Below, piece after piece: positions 30,494 to 40,150 of a DNA stretch of 64,000 nt. Position numbers and translations under genes: made by a program. Source of the stretch: Lantana camara. Taxonomy: Eukaryota; Streptophyta; Magnoliopsida; Lamiales; Verbenaceae. A model generated the notes under the pieces. The model saw nothing but the letters and a program-made list of their open reading frames with translations. It had not been told where the DNA came from and made no database searches. The DNA lies in contig CM074858.1 in NCBI GenBank assembly GCA_037501455.1, positions 87,766,501 through 87,830,500 of the forward strand, in the 5' to 3' direction. Numbering within the stretch: position 1 is the first letter of the stretch; the number at the start of each line of letters is the position of its first letter.

Positions 30494-31589
30494 CATCTCT
30501 CTCTATATCACGAGCCGGAGGGTTGTCAAGGAAATAGGGATCGTTAGAGAGGCCACACAGGAACATGAGCTCCTCGTCATCTATCCAATCTTTCGCTTGA
30601 ATGAGGTGGCCCTCGTCCCTCAGGGCTGCTGCCAGATTCTTGGCCCAATCTTTGGGGAGTGCGGGTTGCAAGCGGCTCTTTGCAAACGAGCCCCATTGCG
30701 TGGACACCCCAAAGCCCTCTTCTGTTGGGGCCTTGACGAAGATAAATTTCTCCTTCCAATTGGGGCCATAGGTGCTCGAGGGCGAGTTGATCAGTTTCAT
30801 ATGGGCCTTCGCCTGGACGTAGTAAAAACCCACCTCGGGAGATGAACGGGATGAACTAACCACTTGAAAGAGGGAATTGAAGTTCCGCACGAAGGGCTCG
30901 TAACCCATGCTCCTCATTAGAATTACGAAGCAGGTCAGGAGAGCCAGGCCGTTGGGCACGATTTGCGACGGGCAAAGGTCCAGATCATTCAGCAGGTGGG
31001 CCATCGGGATCGAAACAGGGAACCTCAAGCCTCCTGAGCTCACTGTGGCCACGTAAACCGCCATTTCGCCTGGAGGAGGGTTGTTGGCACGCTCGTGTTC
31101 CTCAGGGATTCTCCACGTGTAGCGCTCGTCCCAGTAGATAGGCGCCAGCATTGTTTTCACTTCTCCCAACGTAACTGTGCTGGGGGTCTCTTCAGGAGTG
31201 CGTTCGGTGGCCTGGTAGCCTGATCCCTCCCCCTCGTGGGGCCCTTTGGATTTCTTGGATTTCTTGCCCTTTCCTTTATTATGGGCTTGTTCTGAAGGCC
31301 CTGTTATGACTTCGGCTGTCGGTAGCGGGGTCGCGACGGCCACCGTCACAGTATGGCGGTGGGGGTGAGTGGCACTCTGAGTTATAGGGAGAGTAACTCC
31401 TTGCCTTTCTGCCTCTATTACTAAATTCATCTCTTCAAAGAGAGGTTCCACTCCACCTGGATTCCTATCCTCCATGGCCATCACTGCCGCCCCCAACTCC
31501 TCGTCTCTGGGGGAATCAGGGGAAGAGGAACTCTCAATGGCCATTTCATGGATTTCACGGGCGAATTCCTCAACGTGTTGGTCAGCCAT
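30494..31589 (-). CDS. Antisense gene of the Tat element, exon 1 (PF04195-like domain)
   Basis: ATG at 31589, 365 codons to the donor. After an acidic N-terminus and a Lys-rich linker (NKGKGKKSKKSKG), residues of about 150-280 match the pattern of the putative gypsy-type transposon domain (Pfam PF04195). This is a segment with PPPGEMAVYVATVSSGGLRF, then HLLNDLDLCPSQIVPNGLA and GYEPFVRNFNSLFQV. That family is found widely in plant genomes, mostly in TE contexts. The biochemical role is unknown. It lies opposite to gag-pol between the PPT and the tandem repeats. Confidence 0.78.
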
Positions 31590-31880
31590 GGCAGAAGCTG
31601 AGATTTGGGAGAGATTTAATCTGGGTTAGAGAATGGGAGTTTTCTGGAAAGAAATTAGGATTCCCTAAAGGAGTAAAACCTAAGGGATTACAAAGTCCTA
31701 AAGTCCGAATCTAAAGTTAGCAGAGTTAAAAAATTACGCTGGAAGTTTACCTTGAAGATTTCTGAGAAAATCTGGGAGAGAGGTAGAAGATGCTCTAAGA
31801 ACTGGTGTGCGAGAGAATTCTTTTTGCAAAGGATGCTTGGAAGTTCAGAATGCGTAAAGAGTAGCAAGATTTCAGAATCC

Positions 31881-31890
31881 CATACTTATA
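31881..31890 (-). promoter_or_regulatory. Candidate TATA box for the antisense gene
   Basis: The minus strand reads CTATAAGTATGGG about 290 bp before the exon 1 ATG. It is the best TATA-like site upstream of that start, inside the element and outside the LTR. Tentative. Confidence 0.4.
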
Positions 31891-32223
31891 GGGATGGGAG
31901 TTGGTACCTTTTTCGGAAATGAATTCAAAATGGTAATCATTTCCCGCCTAGGAAATCGCCCACTTTATGGAACCGTCACATGCTTCCCAATGCTCACGCG
32001 CCCCACGCGCCCCACGCGCGCCCGCATTTAATACTCTGACGTTTCGAATACTCAAGAATAGTACAACATTTAAGGCAAAAGCGTTACGAGCGGTCAGTTG
32101 AAAAGACCGCATTAATGGCACAATCAGAGGAAAAATTGCTCAACACGCCAAGTCCTATACGAGCGTTACATGCGAAAGATAGAACGTGTCAAAATTCTAC
32201 AGTCCTTATCACTAAGGACTACA

Positions 32224-32239
32224 GAATTGGGGGGCAAAA
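32224..32239 (+). other. Tat element polypurine tract
   Basis: GAATTGGGGGGCAAAA directly precedes the 3' LTR TGATGGGG. Confidence 0.9.
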
Positions 32240-32679
32240 TGATGGGGTCAAAATACGATCGTCCCACGTTAGGACACGTGGCACCACCGAGATGATGACA
32301 TCTGTCTCCCCAAGGTTGCACCCATCAGTGCACGAGCGCTAAGCCCAACGAGCGCAATCCTTCTTCAGGAGTTAAGCCCAACGAGCGCTGTCACTCTCAC
32401 GAGCGCCATTCATACTGTATGATTGGCACATCCACGTGCCAAGGGAGCCCTCTTCGAGCGTCACATTCCCTCAGAGTGGCCTCCCCTTCTGGCTCGTTAC
32501 TTGAACTGGAGCCTTCATTCCCCCCAGCGGATATCTTGGCTTCCAATACTCCAGGTTGTCACGAGCGTGCTCTTAAGCCCTCGTTACCAACCACCCAAAT
32601 GGCTCTCTGACACATCGTACATGCCCGCGCACCTGCCACTGTTGCCAGCACCAACTTTTGGCTGCTTTTGCAGAAGATT

Positions 32680-35251
32680 TGTAACGCCCCAGCTTTCGGC
32701 AATTCAGGTATGAACAACACGTGTGCGTTTGAGAGTTGTAATTTAACTATGAATTGATCATTTAAATTATTTTTCCTATCATGACATTATTTTTATAAAA
32801 TTATATTCTTGTTATTTTATTGAAAATTCATATCATATCATATTTTTCAAAATTATCGAATGTGATTGCAATGTGAAATATTTTCTCGAACGTGATTTAT
32901 TTCCTTTATGTCCTTAATTGTTCATTTGCATGAATGTGAGACCTAATTGCATTGGACCATATTGATCGTTTAAAATGGGATTTGGACTTAATCGCATAAC
33001 TTATTAAATGAAAGGATTTAATTGCAAAATTGGCTCTCTCCTCTCTTTCAAGTAGCAGCAACTTCACGTACCCTTTTTGCTTCTCATTCATACAAACATC
33101 ATCTTGCTCCATTGCTTCCTTGTTCAACCGTGACAAACCCTACTTGAAGGAGGGAGAGATTTCATCCATTCAAGCTAATATTTGTGGGATTTGGGATCAT
33201 ACAAGCTTCATCATCATCATTTCATCTTCTTGTCTCTCATTTCTTTCTCTTGAGGTAAATATGGTGATTGGATGATTATATTGAAAATATGGCATTGATA
33301 GGGTTTTGTGTTAGCTTGAGTATTTTGTGTATTGAGTGTTGGAATTATGTATATGAGCTTTGAGCTCAAGTTTGATGCATATAACTTGTGATTTATGAGC
33401 TTGAAGCATGATGGAGTTTATGGGTTTCAAATGAGTGATCATTGATGATCTAACATGGGATTAAGTGTTTTTATGATTTGTTATTGATAAATATACATGC
33501 TAGCATAATTATTGTGTCTAATATTTGCATTGGAAATTGGTTTGCATCCATTTTTGGGATTTTTGTGGTGATTGCCATTGCTGCTCTGTTCTGCTCTTCT
33601 TCTTCTGTTGCTCACGTATTCTGGGAACGGCCCTTCCCAGCCCAGTTCAAAACTGGAACGGCCGTTCCCATGATGCTGAGACTCAGGCCAGCGAGACTGG
33701 GAACGGCCGTTCCCACTTTGGCCTGCGAGCCGGAACGGCCCTTCCCAGCCAAAACGCATTTTCCCTTTTAAAAACGTTGGCGCGCGTTTCTGAGCCATGG
33801 GAACGGCCCTTCCCATTTTCAAGGGAAGGCCGGAACGGCCGTTCCCACGGCGAATGTAGTGCAAAAGCTACTGCATAAAATTAAAAATTTAGCACCCTCT
33901 TCCAATCATTTCTTTGATCCCTAATTGACATTATATGAATGATTACATGTTGAAACGCAATATTTTCAAGGTGCATTGCATTTTTCTCGTCGTCTCGTTG
34001 CATTTTGCCGTTCGTCATATTTGGTACATTTTGAGTCGTGTTTCACGGATAATTGTCTTTCTTGCACAGACCAGCTTCCTGGTGACGAGGAGCAGGCCCC
34101 GTGAGCTGTTTCCTTGGATTATTTTTGGGTCGTCAGGTGAGGTTTAATTTTAGATACATAGGACCCGTACAACCCTATGTGATATTTTAAGCCAAAACCT
34201 ATATTTATACTTATAGTTTTCAAATGAGATTGGTTTTCAAATGTTTTATCGAAGTATTGAAAGAAATTGATTGATTGATTGATTGATTGGGCGAGTATTG
34301 TATTGCACTGTGGGCCCGAGGGTAGTGACTCGAGCCAACCGGGAAAGCATGGGCTGACGGGTAACTCGAGAGCTATCCTCACCAAATTGGGATGACCCCT
34401 GAACCCTCTAGGAGATTAGAGGAGGAAGGAGTTCCGGGCTTAGGGATTCATGTACCCTCTGCCCAGATTGATTGGATGGTGGGGCCTTGCAATCCCACCA
34501 TCACCCGGAGGAAGAAGGCGTTATTGAAACTGCTAATTGTGCACATTAATGAATTGCTTGATCACCTAATCACCTAATAATTGATTGATTGATTGTACAC
34601 AGTCGGTGTAAGGTTGGAGAATTGCCCCACTCGCCGGGCCACAAATTGATTGAATTGAATTGATTGAATTGAAATCGGAATAGTCGTAATCTCGGGCGAT
34701 AAATTCTCTTCTTTTACCAAATTGTATTGATATTTCTCCAAAAATTATTACCCGAGGTTATGATTTGCATGTATGTGCGCTTATATTTATTATACCCCTC
34801 GCTCAGTCTGTGTTGGACTGACACCTCAACTTTTCAGTGTTTTGCAGGGCGTGCTAGGCGGGAATTTAGAGTCATGTGGTCTTTAAATTTGGGTCTAGCA
34901 CACTTCATTCCACATTTTGTTATGTATAGATATTTGGGATATTTTGTATCAAGCCCTGTTATCTATTTTGTTGGAAGATGATCTTGTATTGACAGTGTAA
35001 ATGTTGGTACCTATAAGTAAATAAATAAATATGGTACCTATATATATATATTGAATAAATGTTATTGCTTCCGCTTTTAATACTCTGTCTTACTTGTGAT
35101 TTGGTTTTAAATTGAGGGTACCCGCCTAGCCTTGAGTCATTTTATTGTCTCCCGTTCGCTGTAGCGTTGATTCATGTATGGATTGCTCATTTCATATGTG
35201 GATTGGGGCTACAGTGCGGGGGATGTGGTGCCTGGCGTTCCGGGTGCTACA
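32680..35251 (+). mobile_element. Second solo LTR (2,572 bp) of the TGTAACGCC family
   Basis: Starts TGTAACGCCCCAGC and ends CCGGGTGCTACA, flanked by AGATT (32675-32679 and 35252-35256). It shares conserved islands with 13317-16278: the TGACGAGGAGCA region, the GGGCCCGAGGGTA/GGGCTGACGGGTAACTC block, GCTCAGTC...GACTGACACCTCAAC and the CGTTCGCT...TGCTACA end. It has diverged elsewhere. There is no internal region, so it is a recombined solo LTR. It is the latest layer at this spot. Confidence 0.9.
33621..33846. repeat. Six GGAACGGCC(G/C)TTCC palindromes in the second solo LTR
   Basis: Copies start at about 33621, 33655, 33699, 33732, 33797 and 33832. Two core types alternate, GGCCG and GGCCC. 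The 33699-33714 copy, GGGAACGGCCGTTCCC, is a perfect 16-bp palindrome. The cluster starts about 940 bp into the LTR. Confidence 0.9.
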
Positions 35252-35660
35252 AGATTCCTCCTAGGTTTCTCTCTCATGGCGCCACGTGTTAGGGCAACAT
35301 TCGGCCAGGACCATTTGAGGCAAATGACCAAAGGGCCCCTGACCCTCAACTATAAATAGCTAAAGTCATCTTCTACACTGGTAAGCATTCTTCATCACTG
35401 AAACTACTACTGAACCTACGTTTCTCCTTCATACCTTGAACTGACTTGAGCGTCGGAGAGCCAAACTGGGTATCACCCCCAGTTCCCCCAGCTTGGCCTT
35501 CTGACTTTTATTGTGCTTGTCCCAACAGGTAGAACCCCCTTTATCTTCTCCGGCGAGTCTCCGGTGGTTTCCCCCACAAAAACAAATCGTAAAGTGATTG
35601 GATTCAGATCCTCCTATTCGGAACCCATCAATCACGGATCCTCCTATTCGGAACCCATCA

Positions 35661-37440
35661 AGTCTATTATATTATATTATAGAAATACGAGTTGTTTTTT
35701 TGATTTTTTTTGAAATTTATTGGCTGCCAAAATATCCTTATAATAATGATTTCACTAATGTTTAATTAAGTTAATTATATAAACCAATATGTATTATAAA
35801 TTATTGTTGAAATTTTATAAGTACTTAATTACGGATAGGAATTTGGTTACAAGTCTAATCTTAATCAAATTCTAAATCTAACTCTAATAAATTATACCCA
35901 CATTAAAAACTTGTTTATAGTCTTAATTAAGATCTAATTCCAAGTGTAATTGTAATTAAGTTTTATATCAACCCAATTTAAATTCTTATTTATATAAATT
36001 TAATAAACGTCAATCAATAGGGTAATTATGTAAAATGTAAATTAGATACATAAAAAATATTTCGGTCGAATAATATATTTTCTACTAAACTAATCATAAT
36101 GCAATTCTGATTGTTTAACTTTAAATAAACACATCTCTTTTTGTCCGTAAACTTTCATTTAATTCTAATCATATTACATCCATGTATGTCTTTCGAATTA
36201 ACAAAATTGTATAATTTAGACAAATTATATAATAGGGATGCAAACAGCCGAGCCGAGCCGAGCCTTGGCCTTTTTTTTTTTGCTCGAGCTCGGCTCGGCT
36301 CGAGCCAAATGAATAGTATATTATTTTTAATTAAAAATTAGTTTTTTAAAATAATTTAATATATTTTTATATATAATAATATATATTTATTAAATATATA
36401 TACATATATATTATAAATATATTAATTTTATATAAAAATAAATAAATAAATAAATAATATTATATAATAATAAAATATTTATATATATAAAAATAAAAAT
36501 ATTATTTTTTAATTAAATATATTGGCTCGCGAGCCACGAGCCTAACTAAAAGTGGCTTGAGTTCGGACTTGGCTCGAGCTTGCTCGTCAGGCTCTCGAAC
36601 CGGCTCGGCTCGTTTGCATCCCTATTATATAATATTAACATTATAAATCACGTTATTCTCAAATAATAATCACATGTTTATAGAAAAAATTATTTTACTA
36701 ACCATTTTTTTAATAGTCTATTATATTATATTATAAAAATACGAGTTAATTTTTGAATTTTTTTGAAATTTATTGGTCGCTAAAATATCCTTACAATAAT
36801 GATTGCCCACAAATTTGTTAGAATTACGGTCTCGAACCTGCGTTACTTTGATTGTCCCTTTGTAAGTTTTAATTCCCGTTGATTTAGTTAATTTCCCATA
36901 TGGGGTTTGCGTTTCAAAAAATAAAATAAAATTTAAGTTAATTATGTAAACCAATATGTATTATAAATTATTATTGAAATTTTATAAGTACTTAATTATG
37001 GAAAGGAATTTAGTTACAAGTCTAATCTTAATCAAATTCTAAATCTAACTTTAATAAATTGTACCCACATTAAAAACTTGTTTATAACCTTAATTAAGAT
37101 CTAATTCTAAGTGTAATTATAATTAAGTTTTATATCAACTCTATTTAAATTCTTATTTATATAAATTTAATAAAATTCAATCAATAGGGCAATTATGTAA
37201 AATATAAATTAGATACATAAAAATTATTTAGATCGAATATTAATACATTTTTTACTAAACTAATCATAATGCAATTCTAATTGTTTAAGTTTAAATAAAT
37301 ACATCTCTTTTTTTTTCCCGTGAACTCCGTTTATTCTAATCATATTACAATCATGTATGTCTTTCTAATTAACAAAATTATATAATTTAGACAAATTATA
37401 TAATATTAACATTATAAATCACGTTATTCTCAAATAATAA
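35661..37440. repeat. Tandem ~650-bp repeats inside the hAT element
   Basis: A unit starting AGTCTATTATATTATATTAT (35661) recurs at 36715. A third partial copy precedes the gypsy insertion at about 20060-20509. Shared landmarks are AACCAATATGTATTATAAAT, the segment with ACTAATCATAATGCAATTCT and the end AACCATTTTTTTAATAGTCT. The first unit is enlarged by the 392-bp MITE. The second contains an extra unrelated stretch at about 36805-36930. Confidence 0.8.
36233..36624. mobile_element. hAT-type foldback MITE (392 bp)
   Basis: Ends TAGGGATGCAAAC and GTTTGCATCCCTA are perfect inverted repeats flanked by the 8-bp duplication TTATATAA (36225-36232, 36625-36632). Subterminal arms are rich in GAGCCGAGCC / GGCTCGGCTC and can pair with each other. 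The centre is AT-rich. No coding capacity. Confidence 0.93.
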
Positions 37441-37786
37441 ATTAATTATTATTTTTTAAGTATATCTAATCCTAAACCAATTATCATTTCATAAATTTTT
37501 ATCTAATTATAATACACCATATAATTTAAATAAATTAAATATATATATATATATTTTTTTAAATTTTCGGGTTGGGTCGGGTGGTTCGGGTTGTTGGGTC
37601 ACCCGTATAATTTTTCGAGTTGACCCGGGCCAACCCGAAACCCACCCGAACCCGGCCTCTCTCTTTCGGGTCCATTTCAGGTCTGACCCGATTTCAACCC
37701 GACCCGAAAACCCCCAACCCGAACATGATATTTTTCGGGTTAGGTCAGGTCGGGTTGAGGGGTCGGGTTGAGATTTGACACCCCTA

Positions 37787-38000
37787 TTTGCATCCCCAGC
37801 TCTTTCACTTTTCCAAGAACTGAGTTTGCTTGCAGTTTTTGTTTTGATTCCAAAGATAACTTGATCTCATCCTCAACGCACAATTTGGGAACTGGTGATC
37901 GTTGCTTCTCATTGAGGGTCATCTCTTCTACAATGCTTTGGCCAAATCTGAAAGGCTTTTCCATGATCTTGCCTTCCCTAGCTACGTCCATTCACATAAG
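37787..38000 (-). pseudogene. Fatty acyl-CoA reductase pseudogene, exon B
   Basis: After a TTTCACCAG acceptor the exon encodes AYVNG, then REGKIMEKPF, and ends VLGKVKELGMQ. This is the FAR block that follows the conserved STAYVNG strand. The piece between YVNGR and REGK carries extra bases with an in-frame TAG, so the frame is broken. The hAT element inserted within the last codons: GATGCAAA is the minus-strand target duplication. The original exon end AAAG|GTACTG is found on the far side at 19745-19750. Confidence 0.85.
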
Positions 38001-38624
38001 CTGGTGAAAGAAATAAAAGAAAATAAATTAGATCAACAACAACAATGTAATATTCTTAGGATGAATTAATGATAGCCAGAGTTAGATGATCTCCTATAAT
38101 TGTTAAAATTTAATCAGTATCCGCATTCCTTTTCCGAGAAAATTGTAGAGTATAAAGTATGTTATTTATATACGAACGTATGAAAATCATCAGTTCCATA
38201 ATCCTATTTTAGTGTTATATGTATATTCTGCTCATAGATGCATGACACTTGTACAACTACTTATTGCGATACAGGACGCAAGATGGATTGTGATTTCATT
38301 TAATTTTATATATGTATTATTCATCAAACTAGAGAAATATATAAAATGTTTTGGAGAGGGGGTTTTAAAATGGTAGTATAATTAAAAATTAAAATGAGAA
38401 GCAGAAAATACCTTGAATATATTTTTCAATACGTTTGATCTGGAGGAATGAATTAGTGAAACATAAGATAAAATTTATAATTCGAAAAGGAAATCCAAGC
38501 ACCAGAAAATGTACAACTTCTTTTGAAAACTATTAAAATGGTAGTATAATTAGAACACATAATTGAAATAGAAAATCCAATCCCAACAAAATGTTCAACT
38601 ATGTTTTGAAATAAAAGAAAGTAC
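38001..38624 (-). other. FAR intron between exons A and B
   Basis: AT-rich intron with a GTAC donor (38621-38624) and TTTCACCAG acceptor. Splicing restores ACG G|CT TAT GTG, coding T-A-Y-V. No other feature recognised. Confidence 0.75.
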
Positions 38625-38732
38625 CCGTTGAGTATTGTAGGATGAGCTTCAGTTTCGTGAATCCTTTGGCAAAATTCATGAATCATGAGGTATGTAGGTC
38701 CAACGGTGTTCACCCGTAGAGCTACATCATAC
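38625..38732 (-). pseudogene. Fatty acyl-CoA reductase pseudogene, exon A
   Basis: Acceptor TTTCAG precedes GTATGATGTAGC. The exon encodes RYDVALRVNTVGPTYLM and, one frame over, NFAKGFTKLKLILQYSTG, matching the FAR pattern of Asn-Thr-x-Gly followed by FAKxxxKLKLxLxxST. An insertion of about seven bases (ATGATTC) between the halves breaks the frame. A GTAC donor follows. Confidence 0.85.
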
Positions 38733-38878
38733 CTGAAATTCATCAAATCTTTAATATTAAAACTTTTTTTTTTTTTTTTTTTGTAATTTCTTTCAAAGTT
38801 CATGAATTTTACACGAAAACATAGTAAAATAATTCAAAATTTAGTTTTAAGAAAAATAAAATAAGATCAGTAACTAAC

Positions 38879-38890
38879 CTTGGGTGAAAG
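38879..38890 (-). pseudogene. Fatty acyl-CoA reductase pseudogene, remnant of the upstream exon
   Basis: The last 12 nt of the preceding exon, CTTTCACCCAAG, before a GTTAGT donor. Joined to exon A it codes FHPRYDVA, as in FARs (TTFxERYDVA). The exon is cut by Copia-3, whose LTR starts at 38891. The remainder would lie beyond the right edge of the window. Confidence 0.7.
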
Positions 38891-39080
38891 TGTTACGACC
38901 GCGCACGCCTTCACCCTAACTCCACATTAGTATGATATTGTTCACTTTGGACCAAGCCCGCAACGATTTATTTTTGGACATATCCCAAAAGTCCTCATAT
39001 TAATGGAGTTAAGGTGAACACTTATATATTGGACAAATTTTCTCTAATATTCTAATGTGGGATGAATTTGCTTCCCAACA
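38891..39080 (-). repeat. Copia-3 3' LTR
   Basis: 190 bp, TGTTACGACCGCG at the left edge and CCCAACA at the right. The first 56 bp match 41013-41068 (TGTTACGACCACG) with a few differences. Confidence 0.88.
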
Positions 39081-39301
39081 ATCCTCCCCTCAAATCAAGA
39101 CCACACCACTTGTGACGTCCCCTTCAGGGTCAATTACCACCCCTTCAGGGTCAATCCATTTGATCCGCCAACCATCTTGTACCGCCGCTACTCCTTTGCG
39201 GGACACGCCGCCTGACCTCCCTAATGTCAAGAGGACTTTCGACACAAGGCATCAACCGTAGATCTCCAATTGCTAGGTCATATCACTTGACATTGGTCAC
39301 T
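39081..39301 (-). other. Copia-3 PPT and 3' non-coding remnant
   Basis: The minus strand reads GAGGGGAGGAT next to the LTR, a PPT. The rest (about 39093-39301) is non-coding with a duplicated CCCCTTCAGGGTCAAT segment, left after deletion of RT and RNase H. Confidence 0.65.
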
Positions 39302-39751
39302 TCACTTGCAATCATTGCAAAGATCTTGTACCGCAATTATAACCCAACGAGACCTACTGCCTGACCACCACTTGTCAGGAAGAATACATTTCAATTTCTT
39401 ACCAGTTTCTCTCTCAACTGATGCCTGAAAAACTTTAAAAACATCAAATACCTGATCTTTGGTTTTTAAAACATAAACCCAAACTTTTCTCGAACAATCA
39501 TCAATAAAAGTGATAAAATAAAGTGCACCACGATGAGTTTGTACCTTATTTGGTCCACAAACATCTGAGTGTACAAGTTCAAGCAATTCAGTTTTCCTTG
39601 AAGGGGGATGACTCTTGAATGAAACTCATTTCTGCTTCTTAGCCAAACAGTGAACACATCTTTTTAACTTTGTACCTTTCAGCCCTGACAACAAATTCTT
39701 CTTGGACAAATAATCGATTCCCATTTCACTATTGTGACTAAGTCTCTTGTG
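39302..39751 (-). pseudogene. Copia-3 integrase fragment
   Basis: Starts with the second histidine and cysteines of the zinc finger (RCVHCLAKKQ) after a stop, then LELVHSDVCGPNKV (first catalytic Asp) and FITFIDDCSRKVWVYVLKTK. It stops before the second catalytic Asp, where unrelated sequence begins. Not functional. Confidence 0.88.
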
Positions 39752-40150
39752 TCAAAGCTCTGACAAGTTGTCACTCTCTACTGCATTAACCGAGTTCACA
39801 CAAACAGAAGCCTTCATTTTATATAAAGTATGGAATTTATCAGCTCGAGTCACAATTTTCCACTGACCATTACCAAAGAAATTGCAATATCCATCATCAT
39901 CTAGTCTCCTTGCTGAGATCAGATACAAACGAACATTAGGTGCATGTCTGACATCATGAAACATCAAACTCGTCCCACTGTTGGTTTTCAAACAAACAGT
40001 CCCAGCGCCTACTATTGGTAACACCGTATCATTCTCCATCTTCAAAACTCCAAAATCACTAGAAGTATAAGAAGTGAAGAAATCTTTCCTTGATGTCACA
40101 TGGAATGAGGCACCGCTGTCAATAACCCAACTGGAATCATCATTGGCAAT
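39752..40150 (-). pseudogene. Copia-3 protease and pre-integrase
   Basis: Encodes WVIDSGASFHVTSRKDFF, a canonical Asp-Ser-Gly-Ala protease site, then DVRHAPNVRLYLISARRLDD. It ends at LSEL followed by TGA where the family has a tryptophan (LWHKRLSH), a TGG-to-TGA change. Confidence 0.9.

Larger units (their letters stand above)
20510..35660 (+). mobile_element. Tat-type Ty3-gypsy retrotransposon with dual RNase H and antisense gene
   Basis: LTRs of 844 bp (20510-21353; 32240-35660 split by a solo LTR), TSD AGTCT (20505-20509, 35661-35665), a PBS TGGCGCCGTCTGTGGG, and a PPT at 32224-32239. Domain order is gag, protease, RT, RNase H, a second archaeal-type RNase H, integrase. This dual RNase H arrangement marks the Tat lineage (Retand/Ogre relatives). 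Downstream are tandem repeats and an antisense three-exon gene. Only two differences were seen between the LTRs, so it is young. Without the solo LTR it is about 12.6 kb. Confidence 0.96.
32240..35660 (+). repeat. Tat element 3' LTR, split by a solo LTR
   Basis: The two parts, 32240-32679 and 35257-35660, add up to 844 bp once the inserted solo LTR and one copy of its AGATT duplication are removed, equal to the 5' LTR. Two substitutions were seen against it. Confidence 0.95.
19755..37786. mobile_element. Non-autonomous hAT element, expanded by nested insertions
   Basis: Ends are TAGGGGTGTCAA at the left and its complement TTGACACCCCTA-like at the right. They are flanked by the 8-bp duplication TTTGCATC (19747-19754 and 37787-37794), the hAT hallmark. 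The terminal 200 bp on each side are rich in CGGGTTGGG/ACCCGACCC and could fold back. The interior is AT-rich with about 650-bp repeats and no transposase. Subtracting the gypsy element and the MITE leaves about 2.5 kb. It inserted at the last bases of FAR exon B, next to the splice donor. Confidence 0.9.

Noticed and set aside
33481..33864. ORFs on both strands over the GGAACGGCC repeats
   Set aside because: Created by the palindromic repeats; no protein family resemblance and located in a solo LTR.
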